A DNA stretch of 5,230 nt. Source: Oscillospiraceae bacterium. Its GTDB lineage: Bacteria > Bacillota > Clostridia > Oscillospirales > Oscillospiraceae. The notes beneath the pieces are model-generated. The model was given only the letters and a program-made list of their open reading frames with translations. It was not told where the DNA came from and did no database searches. A program made the translations under genes and the position numbers. The DNA is taken from positions 1-5,230 of the forward strand of contig JAEFAK010000136.1 in NCBI GenBank assembly GCA_016287555.1, given 5' to 3'. Below, piece by piece: positions 1 to 5,230 of this stretch (position 1 is its first letter; each line of letters starts with the position of its first letter).

Positions 1-834
1 TGCCCGCCCCGCTGCTTCGAGCTGGCCGGAAAGAAGCTCGAGCTCGTCCTCGACACGAACGAGGAGACCGGCGAATTCATCCTTGATTTCAAGGATAACG
101 ACACCCTTGAATGGAGCTTCAAGGGCAGCGCCCCGAAGGCCGAGAAGTATGAGCTGCGCAAGGCCGACGATCTCATCTATCTGCTGAGCTTCAACGTCGC
201 CGGCAAGGAGCCGCGCGAGAACCTGACCTTCGTCCTTGATCTTGAGCAGATGCTCGTGACGTATCTGCGCTGCTCGCTCGGCGAGAATCCCTATTATCCG
301 TACCTCATCGAGAGCCACTGGGGCTTCGGCTACATAGCCGAGAAGGGCAAAAAGCACACCGACCGCCGCCGCCACGGCTTCACGGGCGACGTCGTCGGCA
401 CCGCCGTCAAATGGACCTACGGGCACAACACCTCCACGACCCACATCTACCACGATCCCCACTGGTACCGCATCGGCTACCCCGCCGGCGAGAAGAAAAA
501 GAGGACCGGCACCAGCGCCATGGGCGAGATCATGAAGAAGCTCCCCAGCGCCGACGAGCCCGCCTACTACGTCAAGATAAAGGACGGCGTCTATCTCGTC
601 AGCATCACCGAGCAGAACATCGAGAAGATCCTCGGCGACGGGTTCATGGGCTTCCGAAGCGATACGCTCTGCTTCCTGGACAACTACCACCACCTCTACT
701 CCGTCGGACGCGGCTTCGGCACCGTCACGACCAAGGGCGTCGACCGCGAGCTCTTCGTCATGATAGGCAAGTACGGCCAGCCCGTCGAGGTCGACGAGAG
801 CCTTTTTACGGACCCGATCCCTTACCTCGTGTGA
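1..834 (+). CDS. MoaF-like calycin-fold protein, copy 1 (5' end cut by the window)
   Basis: Frame 1 is open from the first base to the TGA at 832-834, giving 277 residues. Aligned with the next gene without gaps, it begins at residue 20 of that protein, so about 19 N-terminal codons lie outside the window and the whole protein should be about 296 aa. The N-terminal half has a beta-rich pattern (FELAGKK, LDFKDN, LEWSF, then a strand ending in IYLLSF). The C-terminal half carries GDVVGTAV, a W-x-Y strand, DPHWYRIGY, YVKIKDGVYLVSITE and MGFRSDTLCF. This order resembles the MoaF C-terminal domain as I remember it (VGK-x-V, Y-x-Y, HIYLN, Y-x-KI-x-D-x-LYLF-x-W-x-E). No signal peptide or membrane segment is visible. 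The biochemical role of MoaF is poorly defined, and no other molybdenum-cofactor gene is in the window, so the assignment is to a family only. It is probably co-transcribed with the next gene, 35 bases downstream. Confidence 0.75.
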   Translation, partial: CPPRCFELAGKKLELVLDTNEETGEFILDFKDNDTLEWSFKGSAPKAEKYELRKADDLIYLLSFNVAGKEPRENLTFVLDLEQMLVTYLRCSLGENPYYPYLIESHWGFGYIAEKGKKHTDRRRHGFTGDVVGTAVKWTYGHNTSTTHIYHDPHWYRIGYPAGEKKKRTGTSAMGEIMKKLPSADEPAYYVKIKDGVYLVSITEQNIEKILGDGFMGFRSDTLCFLDNYHHLYSVGRGFGTVTTKGVDRELFVMIGKYGQPVEVDESLFTDPIPYLV

Positions 835-854
835 CGGGATCGGAAAAGACGGAT

Positions 855-861
855 AAGGAGG
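855..861 (+). promoter_or_regulatory. Ribosome binding site of MoaF-like copy 2
   Basis: AAGGAGG ends 8 bases before the ATG at 870. This favours that ATG over the in-frame ATG at 879 (residue 4). The 35-base gap between the two paralogues holds no hairpin or promoter-like element, which fits a shared transcript. Confidence 0.8.
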
Positions 862-869
862 ACGGCTGA

Positions 870-1760
870 ATGAACCTCATGGAAAAATACGCCCCCGAGG
901 CGAACAAGCTATCCATAAAGCAATACTGCCCGCCGCGCAGCTTCGAGCTGGCGGGAAAGCAGTTCAGATTCGTCCTCGACACGGGCGAGGAGACGGGCGA
1001 GTACGACCTGGATTTCAAGGACAACTACAAGCTCACGTGGTCCTTCCGCGGCAGCGAGCCCAAGGAGGAGAGCTATGAGCTGCGCAAGGCCGACGATATC
1101 ATCTATCTGCTCAGCTTCTGCATCTCCGGGCTCGTGCCCCGCAGGAACGATACCTTCGTCATCGACCTCGAGCAGATGCTCGTCACGTATCTGCGCGCCT
1201 CCGCCGGGGAAAACCCCTGCTATCCCTACGTCGTCAACACCCACTTCGGCTTCGGCTACATCGCCGAGGAGGGCAAGGAGCATACAGACCGCCGCCGCCA
1301 CGGCTTCACGGGCGACGTCGTCGGCACCGCCGTCGGCTGGAGATACGGGCACCAGAACGCCTCCGTCCACGTCTACTACGACCCGAGCTGGTACCGCATA
1401 GGCTATGAGCTCGGCCTCGAGGACAAGCCGCACGGCACGGGCAGGCTCCGCGAGCTCACCAAGGAAATGCCGAGCTCCGACGAGCCCTGCGACTATGTCA
1501 AGATAAACGACTGGATGTACCTCGTCAGCGTCACGGAGCAGAACATGGAAAAGATACTCGGGCCCAACTTCATGGGCTTCCGCAGCAACACGCTCTGCTT
1601 CCTCGACAATTATCATCATCTCTACTCCGTCGGCCGCGGCTTCGGCACCGTCACCTCCGGCGAGAAGGAGCGCGAGCTCTTCGTCATGATAGGCAAGATA
1701 GGCCGTCCCGTCGAGGTGAACGAGAAGTACTTCACCGATCCCAACCCATACATGGTGTGA
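870..1760 (+). CDS. MoaF-like calycin-fold protein, copy 2 (complete)
   Basis: This complete 296-aa protein starts at an ATG behind a strong ribosome binding site. It is a paralogue of the upstream gene, with about 195 of 277 aligned residues identical by eye and no gaps. The longest shared block is H138 to V156 (HTDRRRHGFTGDVVGTAV region). Other shared blocks are the W157-x-Y159 strand, DPxWYRIGY, YVKI-x-D, the VTE/ITE strand ending in E223, and LCFLDNYHHLYSVGRGFG near the C-terminus. The two-part layout of an N-terminal beta domain and a C-terminal domain with a Y-x-KI-x-D-x-xYLV-x-x-x-E pattern suggests the MoaF family. The C-terminal half also recalls phenolic acid decarboxylases, whose catalytic Glu sits in a similar WTE strand. 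No signal peptide, membrane span or metal-binding cluster is seen, so a soluble cytoplasmic protein is likely. Its ligand or reaction is unknown. A strong terminator begins 23 bases after the stop. Confidence 0.85.
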   Translation: MNLMEKYAPEANKLSIKQYCPPRSFELAGKQFRFVLDTGEETGEYDLDFKDNYKLTWSFRGSEPKEESYELRKADDIIYLLSFCISGLVPRRNDTFVIDLEQMLVTYLRASAGENPCYPYVVNTHFGFGYIAEEGKEHTDRRRHGFTGDVVGTAVGWRYGHQNASVHVYYDPSWYRIGYELGLEDKPHGTGRLRELTKEMPSSDEPCDYVKINDWMYLVSVTEQNMEKILGPNFMGFRSNTLCFLDNYHHLYSVGRGFGTVTSGEKERELFVMIGKIGRPVEVNEKYFTDPNPYMV

Positions 1761-1782
1761 CGATCGGCGTCCAACCGCACCG

Positions 1783-1823
1783 AACGCCCCTCCCGCATAT
1801 CCTGCGGGAGGGGCGTTTTCTTC
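1783..1823 (+). terminator. Rho-independent terminator after the MoaF-like pair
   Basis: Bases 1783-1797 and 1803-1817 form a perfect 15-bp, mostly G/C stem with a 5-base loop (TATCC). The stem runs into a T-rich tract (TTTTCTTCTT) at 1816-1825. It starts 23 bases after the stop of copy 2 and should end the two-gene transcript. Confidence 0.93.
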
Positions 1824-1852
1824 TTGCGGCGCGCGGGCGCGTGTTATATAAT
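1824..1852 (+). promoter_or_regulatory. Sigma70-type promoter for corA
   Basis: A perfect -10 hexamer TATAAT lies at 1847-1852. Exactly 17 bases upstream is TTGCGG (1824-1829), a weak -35 that matches the consensus only in its first three bases. The predicted transcript starts near 1859, leaving a leader of only about 20 bases. The -35 abuts the T tract of the preceding terminator, a compact end-to-start arrangement. Confidence 0.65.
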
Positions 1853-1869
1853 GGGCCAAAGCCTTATGC

Positions 1870-1876
1870 GAGGTGA
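1870..1876 (+). promoter_or_regulatory. Ribosome binding site that sets the corA start
   Basis: GAGGTGA is a perfect match to the anti-Shine-Dalgarno tail of 16S rRNA. Its GAGG core ends 8 bases before the GTG at 1882. An in-frame GTG at 1873 lies inside this site and has no ribosome binding site of its own, so 1882 is the preferred start. Confidence 0.75.
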
Positions 1877-1881
1877 GGAAA

Positions 1882-2799
1882 GTGTATTATCTCATCAAAA
1901 AGACGCTCGAGGAGTGCTCGGCGGAGGACATCCGCAAGGGGGACGCGCAGTACGTCGCCGTCCTGACCAAGGCCGAGTGGGCCGGCGAGCGCGAGCGCTT
2001 CGAGTTCGGCATAGACCTCGATCTCGACCCCGCCGAGATACACAATACCAAGATAGAGGTCAACTACGACTCCCTGACGGGGACGTTCGCCATCCCGGAC
2101 AGGTCCGATCTCGCCGGGGAGGACAGCGGCTTCGCCTTCGCGCTCGACGAGAAGGGCGTCGTCTTCATCGACGATTCCGGGACGGCAGAGCGCATCATCG
2201 GCGAGATCCGCCGCTCCAAGCTCTGGCGCCTGCCCTGCCTGGAGCGCTTCATCTATGATTTTCTCGAGCAGATCATCCACGGCGACCTGCGCCTCATGGA
2301 GGGCTACGAGGACAGGCTCGACGCGATGGAAAAGGCCGTCCTCAAGAGCGCGGACGGGGGATATTTGACGGAGATAAACGCCATCCGCGGCGATCTGCGC
2401 CAGCTTCGCGTGCACTATGAGCAGCTCATCGACCTCAGCCAGGAGCTCGAGGAGGATGAAAACGACTTTTTCAAGGAGGAGAACCTCCGCTATTTCCATA
2501 TGTTCTCCAACCGCATGGCGCGCCTCATCGATGTCGCGACGAGCCTGCGCGACTATACCATGCAGCTGAGCGACATGTACCAGTCGCAGATAGACCTGAA
2601 GCAGAACCGCATCATGACCGTTCTGACCGTCGTGACGGCGATATTCATGCCCCTGACGCTCATCGTCGGCTGGTACGGCATGAACTTCCGCTTCATGCCG
2701 GAGCTCGACAAGCCCTGGGGCTACCCCGCCGTCATCGCGCTGAGCGTCGTCGTCGCGGTCGTCTGCATAATCTTCTTCAAGAAGAAGAAATGGCTCTGA
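1882..2799 (+). CDS. corA: CorA-family divalent cation (Mg2+/Co2+) channel
   Basis: This 305-aa protein, read from the GTG at 1882, has CorA architecture. An acidic alpha/beta cytoplasmic domain occupies roughly residues 1-125. It is followed by long helices rich in Glu, Asp, Leu and Arg (for example LRLMEGYEDRLDAMEKAVL), and then two membrane segments at the C-terminus. The first membrane segment (about 244-265) leads directly into the signature YGMN, with G266-M267-N268. In this family that motif forms the outer pore filter of a homopentameric inner-membrane channel. The loop after it is FRFMPELDKPWGYP. The second segment (about 282-299) ends in a basic tail KKKKWL, as is usual for CorA. 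The length is normal and no key element is missing. The family includes Mg2+, Co2+ and Ni2+ channels and related Zn2+ transporters, so the ion is not certain from sequence. It is the first gene of a likely two-gene operon. Confidence 0.92.
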   Translation: MYYLIKKTLEECSAEDIRKGDAQYVAVLTKAEWAGERERFEFGIDLDLDPAEIHNTKIEVNYDSLTGTFAIPDRSDLAGEDSGFAFALDEKGVVFIDDSGTAERIIGEIRRSKLWRLPCLERFIYDFLEQIIHGDLRLMEGYEDRLDAMEKAVLKSADGGYLTEINAIRGDLRQLRVHYEQLIDLSQELEEDENDFFKEENLRYFHMFSNRMARLIDVATSLRDYTMQLSDMYQSQIDLKQNRIMTVLTVVTAIFMPLTLIVGWYGMNFRFMPELDKPWGYPAVIALSVVVAVVCIIFFKKKKWL

Positions 2800-2812
2800 G
2801 GGGGGGAGAAGG

Positions 2813-3364
2813 ATGGAGCTTCTGCACGGCTCGCCCGCGGAAAAAGAAGGGCGCTCGGCGCGGGAGATACGCGCCTATGAGTTTCTCGACCGCCTCGGCG
2901 TCGAGTTCGACAGGACGGATCACCCCGACCGCCCCGCGACGACCATGGAGGTCTGCGCGGACGTCGACGCCGTCCTCGGCGTGCACATCTGCAAGAACCT
3001 CTTCCTCTGCAACAGACAGCGCACGGACTTTTACCTGCTCATAATGCCGGGGGACAAGCCCTTCAAGACGAAGGAGCTCTCCGGCCAGCTGGGGACGAGC
3101 CGGCTCTCGTTCGGCAGCACCGAGGACATGGAGCGCCTGCTCGACCTGCACCCCGGCAGCGTCTCGATACTCGGTCTTCTCGCGGACCCGGAGGGGCGCG
3201 TCCGCCTCGTCATCGACGAGGACGTGCTCGGCGAGGAACTCTTCGGCTGCCACCCCTGCGAGAACACCAGCTCGATAAGGTTTTCCGTCCGCGACCTGAG
3301 GGAGAAGATCATCCCCGCGCTTGGGCACGAGCCCGCCGTCGTGCGCCTCGTCGGGGCGGACTGA
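2813..3364 (+). CDS. YbaK/ProX-type aminoacyl-tRNA deacylase
   Basis: This 183-aa protein starts at an ATG preceded by a purine-rich GGGGGGAG site. It has the full pattern of the YbaK/aminoacyl-tRNA-associated domain. The features in order are: a helical start ending in LGVEF; H37-P38; A42-T43-T44; the core C60-K61-N62-L63-F64-L65 with the conserved Lys; K87-E88-L89 and LGTSRLSF (93-100); PGSVSILGL (114-122); and HP-x-x-NTSS (147-154). In this family such free-standing proteins remove wrongly attached amino acids from tRNA in trans. The N-terminal layout and length recall the ProX/PrdX group that clears Ala-tRNA(Pro), rather than the Cys-tRNA(Pro) deacylase YbaK itself. That subgroup call is inference. 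The protein is cytoplasmic, with no membrane segment. It lies 13 bases after corA with no promoter between them, so it is probably co-transcribed. Confidence 0.88.
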   Translation: MELLHGSPAEKEGRSAREIRAYEFLDRLGVEFDRTDHPDRPATTMEVCADVDAVLGVHICKNLFLCNRQRTDFYLLIMPGDKPFKTKELSGQLGTSRLSFGSTEDMERLLDLHPGSVSILGLLADPEGRVRLVIDEDVLGEELFGCHPCENTSSIRFSVRDLREKIIPALGHEPAVVRLVGAD

Positions 3365-3380
3365 ATAGCAAAAATAACCA

Positions 3381-3412
3381 AAATCCGGACTCGCCCGAGT
3401 CCGGATTTCTGC
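3381..3412 (+). terminator. Rho-independent terminator after the corA-deacylase unit
   Basis: Bases 3381-3392 and 3397-3408 form a perfect 12-bp stem with a 4-base loop (GCCC). The stem ends in TTTCT on the + strand. An A-rich run before it (from about 3368) becomes a T tract on the other strand, so it could work in both directions. It begins 17 bases after the deacylase stop codon. Confidence 0.88.
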
Positions 3413-3441
3413 TTGCCAAAAGCGCTCACGGATAATATAAT
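3413..3441 (+). promoter_or_regulatory. Near-consensus sigma70 promoter of the glycyl radical enzyme gene
   Basis: The -35 TTGCCA (3413-3418) matches the consensus at five of six bases. The -10 TATAAT (3436-3441) is a full match, and the spacer is the ideal 17 bp. Transcription should start near 3448, giving a leader of about 60 bases. It sits directly after the preceding terminator. No FNR/CRP-like palindrome is obvious near it. Confidence 0.8.
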
Positions 3442-3459
3442 ATATCCTGCGATGAAAGA

Positions 3460-3475
3460 CCCCGCCCGCGCGGGG
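3460..3475 (+). other. GC-rich hairpin in the leader of the glycyl radical enzyme gene
   Basis: CCCCGC (3460-3465) pairs with GCGGGG (3470-3475) across a CCGC loop. This all-G/C 6-bp stem lies between the predicted transcript start and the ribosome binding site. No T tract follows, so it is unlikely to be a terminator. It could stabilise the 5' end of the mRNA or act in regulation. I do not recognise a riboswitch. Confidence 0.45.
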
Positions 3476-3496
3476 GATCCAATATATCTTTATGTC

Positions 3497-3502
3497 AGGA
3501 GG
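3497..3502 (+). promoter_or_regulatory. Ribosome binding site that sets the radical enzyme start
   Basis: AGGAGG lies 7 bases before the GTG at 3510. An in-frame ATG at 3492 would add six residues but has no ribosome binding site and overlaps this one. The ATG at 3503 is out of frame. The GTG is therefore preferred. Confidence 0.8.
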
Positions 3503-3509
3503 ATGCAGC

Positions 3510-5230
3510 GTGTATCAGAATGCGCCCATTTCCGAGAGAGTCGCGCATATCCGCGCGATGTACCGCAATAAGAAGCCCAAGATAGATATCTGCCGCTATA
3601 AGATCGTCACCGAGTACTATATGAACAACCCGCAGGTGACGGGCATACTCCGCCGCGGCCGCGTCATGCGCGAGCTGTTCGAGAAGATGCCCACCCCCGT
3701 GCACGACCATGAGCTCATCGTCGGCCATCCCGGCGTGGAGTACCGCTCCAGCGCGCTCTATCCCGAGCATTCGTTCTATTGGTTCTTCGACGAGATCGAC
3801 ACCTTCGCCACCCGCGATACCGACCCCTACGACCTCGATCCCGAGGACCGCAAGTATATCGAGGAGACCGGCCGCTTCTGGGACAAGAACTGCACCTGCG
3901 CCGCCATCGACGAGGTCTATCCCGACGAGTACCGCGAGCACGTCATGGGAAACGGCGTGCTGAATTTCCTGCCGGTCAATAACTGCCAGCACCCCATGGG
4001 CCACTACTGCGGCAATTTCTGGACCGTCGTGGACAAGGGCCTCGGCAGCGTCCTGCAGGAGGCGCGCGAGAAGAAGGCCGCCCTGCTCGAGAAGGGTCTC
4101 GGCGGCGAGGACGGCAAGACCTATCAGTTCTACCGCGCCATCGAGCTCGTGACCGAGGGCCTCATCATCTATACAAAGCGCTACGCCAAGGAGTGCCTCC
4201 GCCAGGCGGAGACCTGCAGGGACGAAAAGCGCAAAGCGGAGCTGCTCGACATGGCCGACAGGCTCGACCGCGTCATCGAAAAGCCCTGCCAGAGCTACCA
4301 TGACGCGCTGCAGGCCTGCTTCATGTATCAGCTCGGTCTGCTGCTCGAATCCCAGCCCCACGGCATAAGCTACGGCCGCCTCGACCAGTACTGCGGTAAG
4401 TATCTCGAGGCCGACCTCGCCTCCGGAAAGCTCACCGTCGAGCAGGCGCAGGAGCTTACGGACATGTTCATCCTCAAGGTCGCCGAGATCAACAAGGTCT
4501 GGTCCGAGCGCGCGACCAAGAGCGGCCCGGGCTACACCGCCGGCCAGCTCATAACCCTCGGCGGCATCGATAAGGACGGCAACGACGTCACCAACAGGAT
4601 GACCTACATGGTCATGCAGTCCTCCGCCCGCCTGAAGCTGCATAACCCGCCGCTGGCGCTCCGCGTCCACGCGGGTACGCCCGACGAGCTCTGGGAGGCA
4701 GGCATCGAGACGACCAAGCAGGTCGGCGGCGTGCCCTGCTTCGAGTGGGACGACGTCGCCATCGAGGCGCTCGTCCGCCGCGGCGTCGCCCTCGAGGACG
4801 CCCGCAACTACTGCCTCATCGGCTGCGTGGAGCCCTGCTCCTGCGGCAACGACCTCGCCGACTCCGGCGGCGACGGCCACGATTCCTATACCATTCTGCC
4901 CGCCGCGTTCTGGTGCGCCATCAACAACGGCGTCAACCCCGGCAAATTCCCCGGCTCCACCGACAAGCCCACCGGCCTGCAGACAGGCTATCTCAAGGAT
5001 ATGACCAGCATGCAGCAGGTGCTCGACGCATACAAGGCGCAGATCGAGTACTTCACCAAGTGGCAGGTCAGCCTCGTCAACTGCTATGAGCATCTCTATG
5101 CCGAGATGATGCCGCTGCCGATGCTCTCGGCCACGCTCACCGGCTGCATGGAGTCCGGCAAGGACGCGACCTGGGGCGGCGCCAAGTATAATAACTGCGG
5201 CAATACAAGCATCGGCCACGGAAACGTCGC
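3510..5230 (+). CDS. Glycyl radical enzyme, dehydratase/lyase type (3' end cut by the window)
   Basis: The frame is open from the GTG at 3510 to the window end: 573 codons of a protein that in this family is usually near 780-850 aa. It is a pyruvate-formate-lyase-like barrel enzyme. Family marks include ELIVG (69-73), GH at 164-165, the SYGRLDQ segment (287-293), LGGIDKDGNDVTN, and the active-site loop DARNYCLIGCVEP. The loop carries catalytic Cys439 and Glu441, and the Cys-x-Glu arrangement is typical of dehydratases and C-S, C-N or C-C lyases rather than true pyruvate formate-lyase. GGAKYN near the end matches the segment leading to the glycyl domain. The RVxGY-type radical motif, and any radical-SAM activase gene, lie beyond the edge. 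Aligned with glycerol dehydratase from memory, H165, H284, Y342, C439, E441 and D458 match its active-site residues, but Gly285 replaces a Ser. It is not trans-4-hydroxyproline dehydratase, whose loop reads GCVETG. The substrate is unknown. Confidence 0.93.
   Translation, partial: MYQNAPISERVAHIRAMYRNKKPKIDICRYKIVTEYYMNNPQVTGILRRGRVMRELFEKMPTPVHDHELIVGHPGVEYRSSALYPEHSFYWFFDEIDTFATRDTDPYDLDPEDRKYIEETGRFWDKNCTCAAIDEVYPDEYREHVMGNGVLNFLPVNNCQHPMGHYCGNFWTVVDKGLGSVLQEAREKKAALLEKGLGGEDGKTYQFYRAIELVTEGLIIYTKRYAKECLRQAETCRDEKRKAELLDMADRLDRVIEKPCQSYHDALQACFMYQLGLLLESQPHGISYGRLDQYCGKYLEADLASGKLTVEQAQELTDMFILKVAEINKVWSERATKSGPGYTAGQLITLGGIDKDGNDVTNRMTYMVMQSSARLKLHNPPLALRVHAGTPDELWEAGIETTKQVGGVPCFEWDDVAIEALVRRGVALEDARNYCLIGCVEPCSCGNDLADSGGDGHDSYTILPAAFWCAINNGVNPGKFPGSTDKPTGLQTGYLKDMTSMQQVLDAYKAQIEYFTKWQVSLVNCYEHLYAEMMPLPMLSATLTGCMESGKDATWGGAKYNNCGNTSIGHGNV

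Larger units (their letters stand above)
1..1760 (+). repeat. Tandem gene duplication of the MoaF-like gene
   Basis: The segments 1-834 and 927-1760 are both 834 bases long and encode proteins that align end to end without gaps at roughly 70% identity. Changes concentrate in two places. One is the N-terminal strands around residues 30-55 of copy 2. The other is a charged loop at about residues 180-200. The central and C-terminal motifs are nearly unchanged. This pattern suggests an old duplication, with both copies kept under selection. Confidence 0.85.

Noticed and set aside
411..869. A + strand frame overlapping MoaF-like copy 1, rich in Arg, His and Pro
   Set aside because: It is an out-of-frame reading of a conserved gene, and the composition is an artefact of GC-rich codons.
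909..1859. A 316-codon minus-strand frame over MoaF-like copy 2
   Set aside because: It is an antisense shadow of a conserved gene, with skewed composition. It would also start inside the corA promoter region and cross a strong terminator.
1873..1881. An upstream GTG as the corA start
   Set aside because: It lies inside the GAGGTGA ribosome binding site and has none of its own. The GTG at 1882 has ideal spacing.
1864..2499. A 211-codon minus-strand frame over corA
   Set aside because: It is a shadow of the corA coding frame, without motifs or a ribosome binding site.
3439..3488. Direct repeat AATATATC at 3439-3446 and 3481-3488 as a possible operator pair
   Set aside because: It is only 8 bases of A/T sequence. 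One copy overlaps the -10 element, and chance similarity in an A/T-rich promoter region is likely.
3495..5219. A 574-codon open frame on the minus strand across the radical enzyme gene
   Set aside because: The + strand frame has clear family motifs throughout. The minus frame is low-complexity (Ala, Val, Gly, Leu, Asp rich), as expected from the complement of GC-rich codons, and has no recognisable domain.
3510..5230. Assignment as pyruvate formate-lyase, choline TMA-lyase or hydroxyproline dehydratase
   Set aside because: The loop reads GCVEPCSCG rather than the paired Cys-Cys of pyruvate formate-lyase or the GCVETG of hydroxyproline dehydratase. No microcompartment or choline-lyase-specific context is visible, so a specific name is not supported.

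Overview
The window is GC-rich DNA with tightly packed genes, all on the + strand, from an anaerobic bacterium. The best lifestyle clue is a glycyl radical enzyme, because this oxygen-sensitive family is confined to anaerobic metabolism. Codons mostly end in C or G, yet ATA (Ile) and AGG (Arg) are used freely. That fits GC-rich gut Clostridia-type Bacillota somewhat better than Actinobacteria, but the taxon cannot be fixed from this sequence.

Layout. (1) 1-1760: two tandem paralogous genes of equal aligned length, about 70% identical by a gap-free alignment made by eye. Their products look like MoaF-family calycin-like proteins. The first lacks its 5' end (about 19 codons) because the window begins inside it. 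A perfect 15-bp hairpin terminator follows the second. (2) 1824-3412: a sigma70-type promoter, a CorA-family divalent-cation channel gene starting at a GTG, and 13 bases later a YbaK/ProX-type aminoacyl-tRNA deacylase gene. A second hairpin terminator closes this two-gene unit. (3) 3413-5230: a near-consensus promoter (TTGCCA, 17 bp, TATAAT), a short leader with a GC hairpin, a strong ribosome binding site, and a GTG-started glycyl radical enzyme gene that runs off the right edge after 573 codons.

How the genes relate. corA and the deacylase gene are probably co-transcribed but have no obvious common pathway. The MoaF-like pair and the radical enzyme lie in separate transcription units, so any link between them is speculative. 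The radical enzyme keeps the catalytic Cys-Val-Glu and most residues aligning with the glycerol/propanediol dehydratase active site. It also differs there: a Gly where the dehydratase has a substrate-contacting Ser, a short insertion after the catalytic loop, and extra cysteines. It may therefore be a lyase or dehydratase of undescribed substrate. The C-terminal glycyl radical motif and any activating-enzyme gene lie outside the window. There are no gene-free stretches over 300 bases, and I saw no RNA genes, CRISPR arrays, insertion sequences or attachment sites.
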